Assembly (NCBI RefSeq): GCF_003287275.1
Contig: NZ_QEVW01000009.1
Span: 248,001-312,000 of the forward strand
DNA from: Paenibacillus taichungensis
GTDB taxonomy: Bacteria; Bacillota; Bacilli; Paenibacillales; Paenibacillaceae
Direction of reading: 5' to 3'
Length of the DNA: 64,000 bases
Under the pieces are notes generated by a model. The model saw nothing but the letters and a program-made list of their open reading frames with translations, did no database searches and was not told the DNA's origin. Made by a program: the position numbers and the translations under genes. Positions 45,421 to 54,465 of the stretch are shown piece after piece. Numbering within the stretch: the stretch's first letter is position 1; each line of letters begins with the position of its first letter.

Positions 45421-45803
45421 ATAGTCCATAATACAGCGGTGAACAGGCTGTTGCCGCGGGGAAGCCGGAGAAAAAACCGGCCTTAAAGGGTCGGTGGTCT
45501 GCTTTTTTGGCAACGCTGTGAGCTGCGGCATTCCATCATTGGCACCAGTCTCCATGCGGCATTCATGCCGGCTCTTGATACCGGTGCATATCCGTATGCC
45601 CCGAATTAGGGGTTACAGAGCAATTGCAGGATATCGGTTGCCCGGCCGCCCAGACCGTTAATCCGGCTGACATGTTGTATTATATGCCTGGGCCGGACAA
45701 GGTATGGACGAAGAATAACGCGATTAGCGTTTGCGCATGAACAGACCAGATAACATCTTGGTGCAAGATGTTCGTGTATCAAGCTAGGAAGGGGAATTCT
45801 CAC
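45421..45803 (+). ncRNA. Long structured leader or ncRNA upstream of fakA
   Basis: About 380 bases without a credible gene, more GC-rich than other gaps. Visible pairings are ACAGCG (45433-45438) with CGCTGT (45514-45519), TTGCC (45451-45455) with GGCAA (45509-45513), and GCCGG (45464-45468) with CCGGC (45477-45481). Nearest to fakA, AACATCTTG (45752-45760) pairs perfectly with CAAGATGTT (45764-45772). TTTTTT at 45503-45508 lies inside the first fold. I do not recognise a T-box, S-box, cobalamin or other known riboswitch, nor tmRNA or RNase P. Existence of a stable RNA is inference. Confidence 0.4.
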
Positions 45804-47612
45804 TTGAGTATACGTTCTTTAAATGGAACAGATTTCACCGCAATGGTACTTGCCGGAGCGGAACAACTTGGACAGCATGCAGAGCACGTCAATTCCCTGA
45901 ATGTTTTCCCTGTGCCGGATGGCGACACGGGAACGAACATGAATTTGACAATGAGTGCAGGAGTCGCAGAGATTAAACGCAAGAGTTCTGCCTCCATCGG
46001 AGAAGCTGCCGGTATTTTATCAAAAGGCCTGCTTATGGGCGCACGGGGGAATTCCGGAGTAATATTATCACAATTGTTCCGCGGATTCAGTCGTTCAGCT
46101 GCTCCTTACGAGGAACTGAATACACTCCAGTTCGCCGCAGCCCTGCAGAACGGTGTGGATGCAGCTTATAAAGCTGTAGTGAAACCCGTTGAAGGGACCA
46201 TTCTTACCGTAGCCAAGGAAGCGGCGAAACATGCCAGCTACTACGCAAGACGGACGAATGATATAACTGAATTAATGAATGAAGTATTGTTAAAAGCAAA
46301 AGAAGCACTGGCAATGACTCCGGAATTGCTGCCTGTATTGAAACAGGTCGGTGTTGTGGATTCGGGCGGTCAGGGGCTTGTATATATTTACGAAGGCTTT
46401 ATGGACGTTCTGTTGCAAACGGATGGTGCAAGTCGTACATCCTTCCAGAGAGACGTACAACCAACCGTAGCCGCATCTGCATTGAAACCGGCTGCACCGT
46501 CAGAAGTGGTTTCTGCGAAGTCTGAACAGCAGGTAATCGTGCCGGAGATGCCAATGTCTGCCCAAGCGCGATTGGAAACGGAAGATATTGAGTTCCTGTA
46601 TGACATGGAGTTCTTTATTAACCGCGAGCTTGGAGAGAATGCAGGTGTTGTATTTGACGACGAAGCATTCCGGAAAGCGTTGTCAGTTAACGGGGATTCC
46701 ATCATTATAATCGCTGACGATGAAGTGATTAAGGTTCACGTGCATTCCAAGACACCTGGGGATGTATTAAACCTGGCTCTCCGTTATGGAGAAATCACAC
46801 AAATTCACATCCTCAATATGCGTGAGCAGCATCGTGATCTTCTGACTGCAGGCATGGACATTGCGCCTTCGCCTGAGCTGTTCGCAGAGATTCCACCTGA
46901 AGCGACGCGTAGCATGGAAAAAGCTGTGCTCCCAGCAGACGAGATGGCACCGTATGGATTCATCGCGGTATCTTCTGGTGAAGGGATTGCGGAGATTTTC
47001 CAGAGTCTTGGCGTGGATGTAGTTCTGTCTGGTGGACAGACGATGAATCCGAGCACTGAAGATTTTGTGAAAGCGGTGCGTTCGATCGCGGCAGAACAGG
47101 TATTTATTTTGCCGAACAACTCCAATATTGTACTTGCTGCGGAGCAGGCTAGGGAGCTGCTTGAAGATGAACGTCGAATTATTGTGATTCCGAGCAAGAC
47201 GATCCCTCAGGGTATGGCAGCGGCTTTTGCTTTCCAGGAGGATGAGTCTGCGGAAACCAATCGTGACCATATGCTTGAGGCGATTAGCCGGGTACAGTCC
47301 GGTCAAGTAACTCATGCAGTCAGAGATACACAATATGACGAGCTTGATATCAAAGCTGGACACTATATCGGTATCCATAATTCCAAGATCGTGGCAACGG
47401 ACGAGAGCATGCTGCACGCATGTGAAGGCCTTCTGCAACAGATGATGGAGAGCGGAGATGAAGTAGTGACCATACTTGAAGGGGACGAGGCTACCCCAGA
47501 GATTACCTCTGCACTTGTCGCATGGCTTGAAGAACAATATCCTGATGCTGAGGTAGAGGTGCATCTTGGAGGACAGCCGGTTTATTATTATTTGTTCTCT
47601 GTAGAGTCCTAA
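45804..47612 (+). CDS. fakA: Fatty acid kinase catalytic subunit FakA (YloV, DAK family)
   Basis: ATP-dependent kinase that phosphorylates exogenous fatty acids presented by FakB, allowing their use in phospholipid synthesis. The 602 residues have an N-terminal DhaL domain (about 8-205) with NVFPVPDGDTGTNMNLTMS, whose aspartates bind Mg-ATP. GARGNSGVILSQLFRGFS follows, then a central DUF1949-like part and a C-terminal DegV-like dihydroxyacetone-kinase domain (about 300-600). The TTG at 45804 gives the family opening SIRSLNGTDF, with AAGGGGA eight bases upstream. In B. subtilis asp23-like yloU precedes it; here it does not. A degV gene follows, forming a complete Fak pair. Confidence 0.94.
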   Translation: MSIRSLNGTDFTAMVLAGAEQLGQHAEHVNSLNVFPVPDGDTGTNMNLTMSAGVAEIKRKSSASIGEAAGILSKGLLMGARGNSGVILSQLFRGFSRSAAPYEELNTLQFAAALQNGVDAAYKAVVKPVEGTILTVAKEAAKHASYYARRTNDITELMNEVLLKAKEALAMTPELLPVLKQVGVVDSGGQGLVYIYEGFMDVLLQTDGASRTSFQRDVQPTVAASALKPAAPSEVVSAKSEQQVIVPEMPMSAQARLETEDIEFLYDMEFFINRELGENAGVVFDDEAFRKALSVNGDSIIIIADDEVIKVHVHSKTPGDVLNLALRYGEITQIHILNMREQHRDLLTAGMDIAPSPELFAEIPPEATRSMEKAVLPADEMAPYGFIAVSSGEGIAEIFQSLGVDVVLSGGQTMNPSTEDFVKAVRSIAAEQVFILPNNSNIVLAAEQARELLEDERRIIVIPSKTIPQGMAAAFAFQEDESAETNRDHMLEAISRVQSGQVTHAVRDTQYDELDIKAGHYIGIHNSKIVATDESMLHACEGLLQQMMESGDEVVTILEGDEATPEITSALVAWLEEQYPDAEVEVHLGGQPVYYYLFSVES

Positions 47613-47619
47613 TAGAGGT

Positions 47620-47652
47620 TGTTCAAAAAGTTCCCAGTTAACTTTTTGAACA
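47620..47652. repeat. Perfect 13-bp inverted repeat between fakA and degV
   Basis: TGTTCAAAAAGTT (47620-47632) and AACTTTTTGAACA (47640-47652) form a perfect palindrome around CCCAGTT. It lies eight bases after the fakA stop. It may be a weak terminator, or a dispersed palindromic element. Confidence 0.8.
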
Positions 47653-47689
47653 TGCACTAATAGCACTTAAGCAAAGAGGAGGGGATCTG

Positions 47690-48553
47690 ATGAGCCACAA
47701 GGTTGCGATCGTAACCGATAGCACGGCAGATATACCGGAAGAACTGATCCGTAAATATGGAATTCATGTTGTTCCGCTGCGCGTTTTGTTCGGGGAAGAA
47801 GCTTATGCAGATGGCGTTGATCTGACTTCGGAACAGTTCTATGCAAAATTGGAGAAGGTATCAATGCTGCCTACAACCTCACAGCCTTCTCCCACCGATT
47901 TTATGAATATCTACAACACATTGTTGGATGAGGACCCAGAGCGGCCCATTGTATCGATTCATTTGTCTTCCGGCATGAGTGGTACCTATCAATCGGCACT
48001 GCTTGGCAAATCGTTGCTGGAACGTGAGGGAGACATAACGGTACTGGATTCGAAGTCTGCATCCTATGGATATGGTTTATTGGTCGTACAGGCTGCCGAG
48101 CTTGCTGAACAAGGCAAGTCCGCTGCGGAGATCGCTGCGGCTGTAGCAGCCATGCAGCAGAGCCGCAAGCTGTTCTTTCTCGTAGATACATTAGAGTATT
48201 TGCAGAAAGGCGGTCGGATAGGCAAAGCTGCGGCCATCTTGGGAACACTGCTGAATATTAAACCGATCTTGTCCATTGATGAGGAAGGCGTTATTTACGC
48301 AGTGGAGAAAGTCAGAGGTCACAAAAAAGCCATGGCACGCATTATTGAGCTGTTTCAGCAGGATCTGGCGGGTCAACGTGTTAATCTGGCGGTAGGTTAT
48401 ACCGCAGACCCCGGATCAGCGATCGCTTGTGCAGAGCAATTACGCGGGCATTTTACACTGAATGAAGTGGTATATACCAATATTGGGGCCGTCATTGGCA
48501 GCCATGTTGGGCCTGGCGTAATTGCCATCTTTATGTGGCCTGTTCCGGAATGA
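47690..48553 (+). CDS. DegV family fatty-acid-binding protein (FakB type)
   Basis: Binds a fatty acid in its acyl pocket and presents it to FakA for phosphorylation. The 287 residues open with VAIVTDSTADIPEEL. They contain TTSQPSPTDF (about 65), HLSSGMSGTYQSA (about 88-100) and KGGRIGKAAAILGTLLNIKPIL (about 164-185), all DegV/FakB hallmarks. AGAGGAGG lies before the ATG. It lies directly after fakA, separated by a palindrome. Fatty acid specificity (saturated or unsaturated) cannot be read from sequence. Confidence 0.93.
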   Translation: MSHKVAIVTDSTADIPEELIRKYGIHVVPLRVLFGEEAYADGVDLTSEQFYAKLEKVSMLPTTSQPSPTDFMNIYNTLLDEDPERPIVSIHLSSGMSGTYQSALLGKSLLEREGDITVLDSKSASYGYGLLVVQAAELAEQGKSAAEIAAAVAAMQQSRKLFFLVDTLEYLQKGGRIGKAAAILGTLLNIKPILSIDEEGVIYAVEKVRGHKKAMARIIELFQQDLAGQRVNLAVGYTADPGSAIACAEQLRGHFTLNEVVYTNIGAVIGSHVGPGVIAIFMWPVPE

Positions 48554-48563
48554 GGGATTAGAC

Positions 48564-50609
48564 ATGAAATGGGAAGAAATATCGGTAAAACAAATTAACG
48601 GCGTGAGTGCTCTCAAAGAGGGAGAGCTTCACGCCTTTGGCATCTCTACTGTAAAAGACTTGCTTGAATATTATCCGTTCCGTTATGAGGATTATCGACT
48701 GCGTTCGCTCAGTGAAGTGAAGGACGGGGATAAAATCACGGTACAGGGTAAAGTGATGGGTATCCCGGTGTTGCAGCGTTATGGCAAAAAATCACGCCTT
48801 ACCTGTAAGGTGATGACGGAAGAATGGATGATTTCAGCCACCTGGTTCAATCGGCATTTTCTGAAGGAACAGCTTACGCCCAATCGGGAGATTGTTATTA
48901 CGGGGAAATGGGAACAGAAACGTATGCAGATGACCGTAACGGATTCGGAATTCCCGGATAAAGGGGAAGGGCGATCAGGCACGCTGCAGCCTGTGTATTC
49001 CGTAACCGGCAAGCTTACGCAGTCTTGGATGCGCAAAACGATTAATCAGGGGTTAGTCCAATTCGGGGAAATGATCCCCGAAATTCTGCCTCAATCACTC
49101 ATGAAGAAATATGGATTCATGGCTCGCAAACAGGCGATTGCCGGGATTCACCGTCCGCAGGATAACCGGGAAGGCCAGCAGGCCAGACAACGGATGGTGT
49201 ATGAGGAGCTATTTTTGTTTCAACTCAAGATGCAGGCCTATCGTGCATTGAACCGGGATCGTATGGATGGTGTAGTGCACACAACGGATAATACGACGAT
49301 TCGGGAGTTTGTCCGTAGTCTGCCATTTGAACTGACGGACGCGCAGAAGAAGGTAGAGCTTGAAATTCTGCATGATATGCGTTCACCGTATTCGATGAAT
49401 CGACTGCTGCAGGGAGATGTAGGCTCGGGTAAAACGGTTATTGCGGCGATTGCGCTGTATACGACCGTGCGTTCCGGTTTTCAGGGGGCTCTGATGGTCC
49501 CTACGGAGATTCTGGCAGAACAGCATATGCGCTCACTGCAAAAGCTGTTTGAACCCTTTGGCGTAACTGTGGGGCTGTTAACGGGCAGTGTGAATGGACG
49601 GAAGCGCAAAGATCTGATTGCATCCTTGCAAATGGGCATGATCGATATCGTTGTGGGTACACACGCTTTGATACAGGAGGATGTATTTTTCCGCGATCTG
49701 GGTCTTGTCGTTACGGATGAACAGCATCGCTTCGGTGTGAACCAGCGCAGCATTTTGCGGCGTAAAGGCTATAACCCGGATGTGTTAACGATGACGGCGA
49801 CGCCGATTCCGCGAACACTAGCGATTACCGCTTTTGGTGATATTGAGGTATCGACCATCTCGGAACGTCCAAAGGGACGGATTCCAATCTCAACGTACTG
49901 GGTCAAGCATGTCATGATGGACAGGGTTCTTGGTTTTATATCGCGCGAAGTGGACCAAGGACGTCAGGCCTATCTGATCTGCCCGCTCATTGAAGAGTCG
50001 GAGAAGCTGGATGTACAGAATGCCATTGACCTGCACATCCAGATGCAGCAGAACTTTCCGAAGTACCGTGTAGGTCTGCTGCATGGACGGATGACGGCTG
50101 GTGAGAAGGAAGAGATGATGCGGGACTTCTACAGCAACGAAATTCAGCTTCTGGTCTCCACAACGGTTGTGGAGGTTGGTGTCGATGTACCTAACGCTAC
50201 GCTTATGGTCATTATGGATGCGGACCGCTTCGGTCTGTCGCAGCTGCATCAGCTTCGTGGTCGGGTCGGTCGGGGCGCTCATGCCTCTTATTGTGTGCTG
50301 ATTGCTGATCCCAAGACAGAGGTTGGGCAGGAGCGCATGAAGGTCATGACGGAAACCGAAGATGGGTTCGAAGTATCCCGTCGGGATCTGGATCTGCGGG
50401 GACCGGGGGATTTCTTTGGCACCAAGCAAAGTGGACTACCCGAGTTCCGGCTTGCCGACATGGTTGCGGATTTTGCCGTATTGGAGCAGGCGCGAGATGA
50501 TGTGTCCAGCCTGATTGGGGATGCGAACTTCTGGACGTCTGTTGACTACGCTCCTTTACGTGACTTTTTACAGCAGCAGCAAGTATTCCAGGGTGATCTG
50601 ATCGATTAA
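48564..50609 (+). CDS. recG: ATP-dependent DNA helicase RecG
   Basis: Branch-migrating helicase that regresses stalled forks and resolves recombination intermediates. The 681 residues include the wedge/OB domain (about 55-160), Walker A GDVGSGKTVIA (about 285-295), DEQHRFG (about 387), TATPIPRTLA (about 415) and the motif VI region LSQLHQLRGRVGRG (about 558), followed by the TRG-like tail. The ATG at 48564 begins ten bases after degV and follows GAGGGA; the listed longer frame overlaps degV. Same order (degV/fakA region then recG) as in B. subtilis. Confidence 0.96.
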   Translation: MKWEEISVKQINGVSALKEGELHAFGISTVKDLLEYYPFRYEDYRLRSLSEVKDGDKITVQGKVMGIPVLQRYGKKSRLTCKVMTEEWMISATWFNRHFLKEQLTPNREIVITGKWEQKRMQMTVTDSEFPDKGEGRSGTLQPVYSVTGKLTQSWMRKTINQGLVQFGEMIPEILPQSLMKKYGFMARKQAIAGIHRPQDNREGQQARQRMVYEELFLFQLKMQAYRALNRDRMDGVVHTTDNTTIREFVRSLPFELTDAQKKVELEILHDMRSPYSMNRLLQGDVGSGKTVIAAIALYTTVRSGFQGALMVPTEILAEQHMRSLQKLFEPFGVTVGLLTGSVNGRKRKDLIASLQMGMIDIVVGTHALIQEDVFFRDLGLVVTDEQHRFGVNQRSILRRKGYNPDVLTMTATPIPRTLAITAFGDIEVSTISERPKGRIPISTYWVKHVMMDRVLGFISREVDQGRQAYLICPLIEESEKLDVQNAIDLHIQMQQNFPKYRVGLLHGRMTAGEKEEMMRDFYSNEIQLLVSTTVVEVGVDVPNATLMVIMDADRFGLSQLHQLRGRVGRGAHASYCVLIADPKTEVGQERMKVMTETEDGFEVSRRDLDLRGPGDFFGTKQSGLPEFRLADMVADFAVLEQARDDVSSLIGDANFWTSVDYAPLRDFLQQQQVFQGDLID

Positions 50610-50723
50610 TCGGAGCTGTGGATGTGTGGTTTTCCACATTTTCCGTGGGAAAATGTCAAGTGTACAGGCCCTCCTGTCATATGAATAAGAAGTGAGTTCA
50701 TTATTCAGGAGGTGCTGTACGTT

Positions 50724-51011
50724 TTGGGTTACCAACAATATGGAATCAGTCCGCAGCTGGTGGAGCGGATCAAAACAAAGATGAAAAATCCCGCTGTCAA
50801 AGAGCGTATCAAAAAGTTGATAGATGGGGTCACCAAGTCCGATTTGCAGGATAAGGCGAAGGTGAGAAGGCTGGTCAAGTCGTCAGCGGTCATTATGAAC
50901 GAGAATTTTTCTACGACTCAGGAGGAACAATTCGTTGCTTTTGTTCTTGCACAGAAGATCGATCCGAACAATACGTTTCATTTGATTAAGCTGTGGGGCA
51001 TGTTTAGGTAG
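50724..51011 (+). CDS. Stage VI sporulation protein F-like (SpoVIF family)
   Basis: A soluble basic protein of about 95 residues. The part DLQDKAKVRRLVKSSAVIMNENFSTTQEEQFVAFVLAQKIDP resembles the SpoVIF domain (DFxDExxVRxLIxxVA...EdkIVeaI), which in B. subtilis acts in late coat assembly. The N-terminus GYQQYGISPQLVERIKTKM differs from B. subtilis SpoVIF. The TTG at 50724 is taken as start because AGGAGG lies 11 bases upstream; an upstream GTG overlaps that site. CATATGAATA at about 50679 is a loose mother-cell-type -10. Assignment rests on motif memory and needs a profile search. Confidence 0.65.
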   Translation: MGYQQYGISPQLVERIKTKMKNPAVKERIKKLIDGVTKSDLQDKAKVRRLVKSSAVIMNENFSTTQEEQFVAFVLAQKIDPNNTFHLIKLWGMFR

Positions 51012-51098
51012 GGATTCGATGGAATGTTGGGTGGTATAAAATGAAACAGTTTCATTTACACGGGGCACTACGATGACAGAACAACCTTCCGAGCGCTG

Positions 51099-51151
51099 TT
51101 ATCCCCGGATTTTTTGAATTACCTTTTTCAAAGGGGAAAATCCGGGGATAA
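51099..51151. repeat. Perfect 15-bp inverted repeat with structured loop
   Basis: TTATCCCCGGATTTT (51099-51113) and AAAATCCGGGGATAA (51137-51151) are exact complements. Inside, TTTGA (51113-51118 region) pairs with TCAAA. GAGCGC before and GGCGC after may extend the fold. No direct T-tract follows. It looks like a dispersed palindromic repeat or a structured RNA in a 590-base gap with no gene. Confidence 0.85.
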
Positions 51152-51270
51152 AGGCGCACGCTTCGCTTCTTCAGGTTTTTTCTGTCCTCTCCGTTATTGT
51201 GTAAATCTTGGGTTTCACTTTATAAAAACCAAATTACATCGAATGTGTATGAAGTAATTTTAGTGGATGG

Positions 51271-51320
51271 GCGGTTCAAAAGTCAGCAAGATGACTTATG
51301 AACCGCTCTTTTGATTTTTT
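51271..51320 (+). terminator. Terminator in the gap after the SpoVIF-like gene
   Basis: GCGGTTCAAAAGTCA (51271-51285) pairs with TGACTTATGAACCGC (51292-51306) with one mismatch. TCTTTTGATTTTTT follows. It ends a transcript that either reads through from 51011 or starts within the gap. Confidence 0.75.
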
Positions 51321-51600
51321 AAGCCAGGGACAGTTCTATGAATAAAGAAGAATATATATGTAAATGAATCAAATAGGAATTTATAGATTTATGCAGAAAT
51401 GGAGTGCTGGAGCTCGTCTGTCTGTCAATGATATATGAATATTGAGTACTGAGGCCTGTCGAAGTACTTAGAGGATAATTTACGATATAGAAATATATTC
51501 CAACATATGGTACCATGAGCATTGCTTCTTTTTAAGAATGGAATGTATTAAACAGGTGGTTATATAGAGAAGCGATGAATTGTTCTACAGGAGGTTTAAT

Positions 51601-52137
51601 ATGATAGATCCGCTTTTCCAAACTCAAACGGAGTCACAGTTAAATTTATTAAGTGAGATCAGTACAATATCTGCAGCAATGGAAATTGATTTTTGGTTAC
51701 GTGGCGGATGGGCGATTGATTTTATACTTGACAAGGTTACTCGTCTACATGACGATATAGACTTGATAACTTGGATACAATACCGAGATCAGTTAGAGTC
51801 TGCTCTTGTCGAAGCTGGATATGAACAGGTTCCAGTCAAAGAAGAATTTCGAGGTAGGCAATCCGATTTTCAGAAGGATGGCGTAGACATCACTTTTTGC
51901 TATTTAACCAGAGCGGAGGATAGAAGCATTATTATGAACGGCTTACCCGAGTGGGTCTGGCGATTTGATTCCTTGTTACCACAACGTTTTATGTTAAACG
52001 GAATATCAGCTTATGTCTTAAATCCTAGACAGCTCTTGGAAGAAAAAGAGGTTTACGAACAGATTGGCAGGATACCACGGCCAAAAGACGTAGAAAGCAA
52101 AAAGGTTTTACATCGTATAATAGCAGAGTTAAATTGA
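51601..52137 (+). CDS. Nucleotidyltransferase related to aminoglycoside/lincosamide-modifying enzymes
   Basis: A 178-residue protein of the nucleotidyltransferase fold. FWLRGGWAIDFILDKVTRLHDDIDLITW (about residues 30-57) carries the GGWA-x-D and HxDID signature of aminoglycoside 2''-adenylyltransferase-like and LnuA-like enzymes that attach AMP to drugs. The C-terminal part NPRQLLEEKEVYEQIGRIPRPKDVES is also usual for this group. A perfect AGGAGG site lies six bases before the ATG. The gene is AT-richer than its neighbours and lies alone in an accessory-looking gap beside a pseudogene, which suggests horizontal gain. Whether it modifies an antibiotic, and which, is unknown. Confidence 0.8.
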   Translation: MIDPLFQTQTESQLNLLSEISTISAAMEIDFWLRGGWAIDFILDKVTRLHDDIDLITWIQYRDQLESALVEAGYEQVPVKEEFRGRQSDFQKDGVDITFCYLTRAEDRSIIMNGLPEWVWRFDSLLPQRFMLNGISAYVLNPRQLLEEKEVYEQIGRIPRPKDVESKKVLHRIIAELN

Positions 52138-52178
52138 ATGTTCGAACCAAAAATTTAGTTCTATCAATTAGAAAACGA

Positions 52179-52222
52179 AAACCACTCCATTTTACTGTTT
52201 ACTTAGGAGTGGTTTCTTCTTT
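52179..52222 (+). terminator. Terminator of the nucleotidyltransferase gene
   Basis: AAACCACTCC pairs perfectly with GGAGTGGTTT around a 17-base loop, followed by CTTCTTTG. Confidence 0.75.
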
Positions 52223-52290
52223 GTATTTGTTGGGGGAAAAATTATTAAGTACCTAAATGCAGATCTTAACGGATTTTATTTAATTATCAT

Positions 52291-52654
52291 CTAAATTGTT
52301 TGTTCTATGAGCTGTCGATAGGAGCTGCTTGATAAATAGTTCTCCATGAATTGTAGATCCAGATTTTTCAACTTTATGACCTCGCTGATTGCTTTAACGC
52401 GATCCGGATTCTTTTGTTCATAACTGGAATGCAGCTGCAATCCTAAGGGGACACGGGAATCAGCATTCCAGAAAACTCCTCATATCTTTTCAATTCCCAA
52501 ACTACAGGGCTTAATTCAAGGCATTCGTCCGACACGGTGTTGGCAATTTCAATAATGACTCCCTTATAACACATTGGATTTCTGGAAGTGGGGTTTTATG
52601 TAGATCAATCGTGTACATAGCTATCGGCTGAGTCCTTTTGCATTTCTTTTTCAC
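52291..52654 (-). pseudogene. Frameshifted remnant of an unrecognised protein gene
   Basis: On the minus strand three coding-like segments follow one another in three different frames. From a GTG at 52654: ...MYTIDLHKTPLPEIQ. Then about 52572-52480: CYKGVIIEIANTVSDECLEL and SPVVWELKRYEEF. Then about 52480-52294: VFWNADSRVPLGLQLHSSYE, QKNPDRVKAISEVIK and ENYLSSSSYRQLIEQTI, ending at TAG (52291-52293). Joined, they give about 118 residues of plausible soluble protein with AGGAGG (52671 region) somewhat far upstream. At least two frameshifts make it inactive unless recoded. I do not recognise the family. No single frame is long enough to be noticed as a gene. Confidence 0.6.
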
Positions 52655-52787
52655 AGGATTGACTTTGCTTTCCTCCTATTGGAGCGGTAAACTGTTGCAT
52701 ACGAGCGTGCATGGAGTTCAAAGCGAGTAAAAACGATGCTGCGATGAGGGGCGTTTATTTTTGACGGATTTGGAGGAAGTCAGATTG

Positions 52788-54455
52788 ATGGAAATGTTTA
52801 CGATGCTGCTGGGGCTGTTTGAACGGGCGGCACTGCTGATTATATTTTTATTCTTTCTATCGAGGATACCGCGGTTTAGACAGATTTTGCAAAAGGGAAA
52901 ATTGAGATGGCAGGAGTACATTGCGGTTACGTTGTTATTCTGTGCATTTGCCATCTTTGGTACGTATACCGGTATTAATGTGGAAGGCTCGCTGGTGAAT
53001 GTGCGCATTATTGCGATCATGTCTGGCGGCATTCTGTTTGGAGCGCCTGTGGGCATCATTACAGGGATTGTGTCCGGGGTGCATCGGTATTTAATCGATA
53101 TGGATGGGGTCACGGCGATCCCGTGCCTGATCACAAGTATCCTTGCAGGTCTGGTCTCCGGGTATATACACAAGTATACACCTAAGTCGAAGCGTTGGAT
53201 GATCGGTATTGCGGCCGGAATGATCTGTGAGGCGCTTACGATGCTGCTTATCCTACTGTATTCCTATCCCGATCCTCTGGGTGCTGATATTGTCTCGAAG
53301 ATTGCGCTGCCGATGATATTGGGTGAGGTGAACATTGGACTAATCGTGCTGCTGGTACAGAGTGTGGAAGGGGAAAAGGAAATGATTGCAGCTCGTCAGG
53401 CCAAGCTGGCGCTGGAGATTGCGAACAAAACCTTGCCATACTTCCGCTCCATTGATGAAGACTCTCTGCGTACGATCTGCCGGATTATTCAGGAGGATAT
53501 TCAGGCGGATGCGGTTGCGATTACGGATACCCGAAATGTACTGGCTTATGTGGGATTTGGTGAAGAACGATATCACATCGGTAATGAAATTATTAGTGAG
53601 ATGACGAAGAAGACGATCTCCAGTGGAGAGATTACAATCAGCAATGATGTAATTGACGAAAAAACGCCGGATATCCACTCCCTGCTCATTATTCCGCTCA
53701 AAGAGCGGGGGGAAGTGACGGGTGCGCTGAAAATCTATTACTGTAAAGCATACAAGATTACGTATCCGTTGCAAACGATGGCTGTGGGTTTGTCCCAGAT
53801 TATTTCCACTCAGATGGAAGTATCACGTGTGGAGGAGATCAAGGCTGCCGCCAATAAAGCGGAGCTGCGTGCATTGCAGACCACGATCCATCCTCATTTT
53901 CTATTTAATGCGCTGAACGCGATTGCCTCATCGATTCGCACCAAGCCGGATCGGGCGCGCGAGCTTATTGTGAATTTGTCGGGATATATGCGCTATAACC
54001 TGGAGCTGTCGGATGAGCTTATTGATATTCACAAAGAGCTGGAGCAGGTCCGCAATTATGTGGAAATCGAGAAGGCACGCTTCGGGAGCAGGCTTAACGT
54101 CATCTATGATATTGATGAGGTGGCTGTGCATATTCCAAGCCTGGTCATTCAGCCGCTTGTGGAAAACGCCATTATTCACGGTATTCTCAAGGTAAAAGGA
54201 CCCGGGACCGTACGGATTCGTGTACAGGATTATCCTAACTTTGTGCGAATTGGGGTCAGTGACACAGGAGCAGGCATTGGAGCCGACATTATTGAGCGTG
54301 TCTATCATGACCGGATGCCTGCCAACCAGATCGGGTTGTATAACGTGCATCGACGGGTGAAACTCATCTATGGACAGGGGGTGACGATTACCCGGATGGA
54401 GCAAGGAACCGATATTTTATTTGATGTACCCAAAGGAGATGTAGTAACAAGGTGA
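52788..54455 (+). CDS. LytS-family sensor histidine kinase (5TM-LYT, GAF, His kinase)
   Basis: Membrane sensor of about 555 residues. The N-terminal 5TMR_LYT region (about 1-195) has [35 protein letters not shown]-like domain follows (about 215-345). The kinase core has [17 protein letters not shown] with the phospho-acceptor His (about 367), VENAIIHGI (N box, about 460) and DTGAGIG (G box, about 491). Relatives LytS in Bacillus and Staphylococcus, and YpdA/BtsS in E. coli, respond to pyruvate. The ATG at 52788 follows GGAGG by 11 bases. It overlaps the response regulator region closely (11-base gap), and a candidate transporter target follows. Confidence 0.92.
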   Translation: MEMFTMLLGLFERAALLIIFLFFLSRIPRFRQILQKGKLRWQEYIAVTLLFCAFAIFGTYTGINVEGSLVNVRIIAIMSGGILFGAPVGIITGIVSGVHRYLIDMDGVTAIPCLITSILAGLVSGYIHKYTPKSKRWMIGIAAGMICEALTMLLILLYSYPDPLGADIVSKIALPMILGEVNIGLIVLLVQSVEGEKEMIAARQAKLALEIANKTLPYFRSIDEDSLRTICRIIQEDIQADAVAITDTRNVLAYVGFGEERYHIGNEIISEMTKKTISSGEITISNDVIDEKTPDIHSLLIIPLKERGEVTGALKIYYCKAYKITYPLQTMAVGLSQIISTQMEVSRVEEIKAAANKAELRALQTTIHPHFLFNALNAIASSIRTKPDRARELIVNLSGYMRYNLELSDELIDIHKELEQVRNYVEIEKARFGSRLNVIYDIDEVAVHIPSLVIQPLVENAIIHGILKVKGPGTVRIRVQDYPNFVRIGVSDTGAGIGADIIERVYHDRMPANQIGLYNVHRRVKLIYGQGVTITRMEQGTDILFDVPKGDVVTR

Positions 54456-54465
54456 TGAACGGTCG

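Noticed and set aside
45421..45520. T-box or other known riboswitch before fakA
   Set aside because: AAAGGGTCGGTGG recalls the T-box GGGTGG-ACC-GCG element only superficially; the T-box sequence and a following terminator-antiterminator pair are absent, and fakA is not a usual target.
46767..47666. 299-codon open frame antisense to fakA
   Set aside because: Opposite strand of a clearly conserved gene, with no recognisable motif.
51012..52787. Complete mobile element
   Set aside because: The region looks accessory, but no transposase, integrase, attachment repeat or target duplication could be found.
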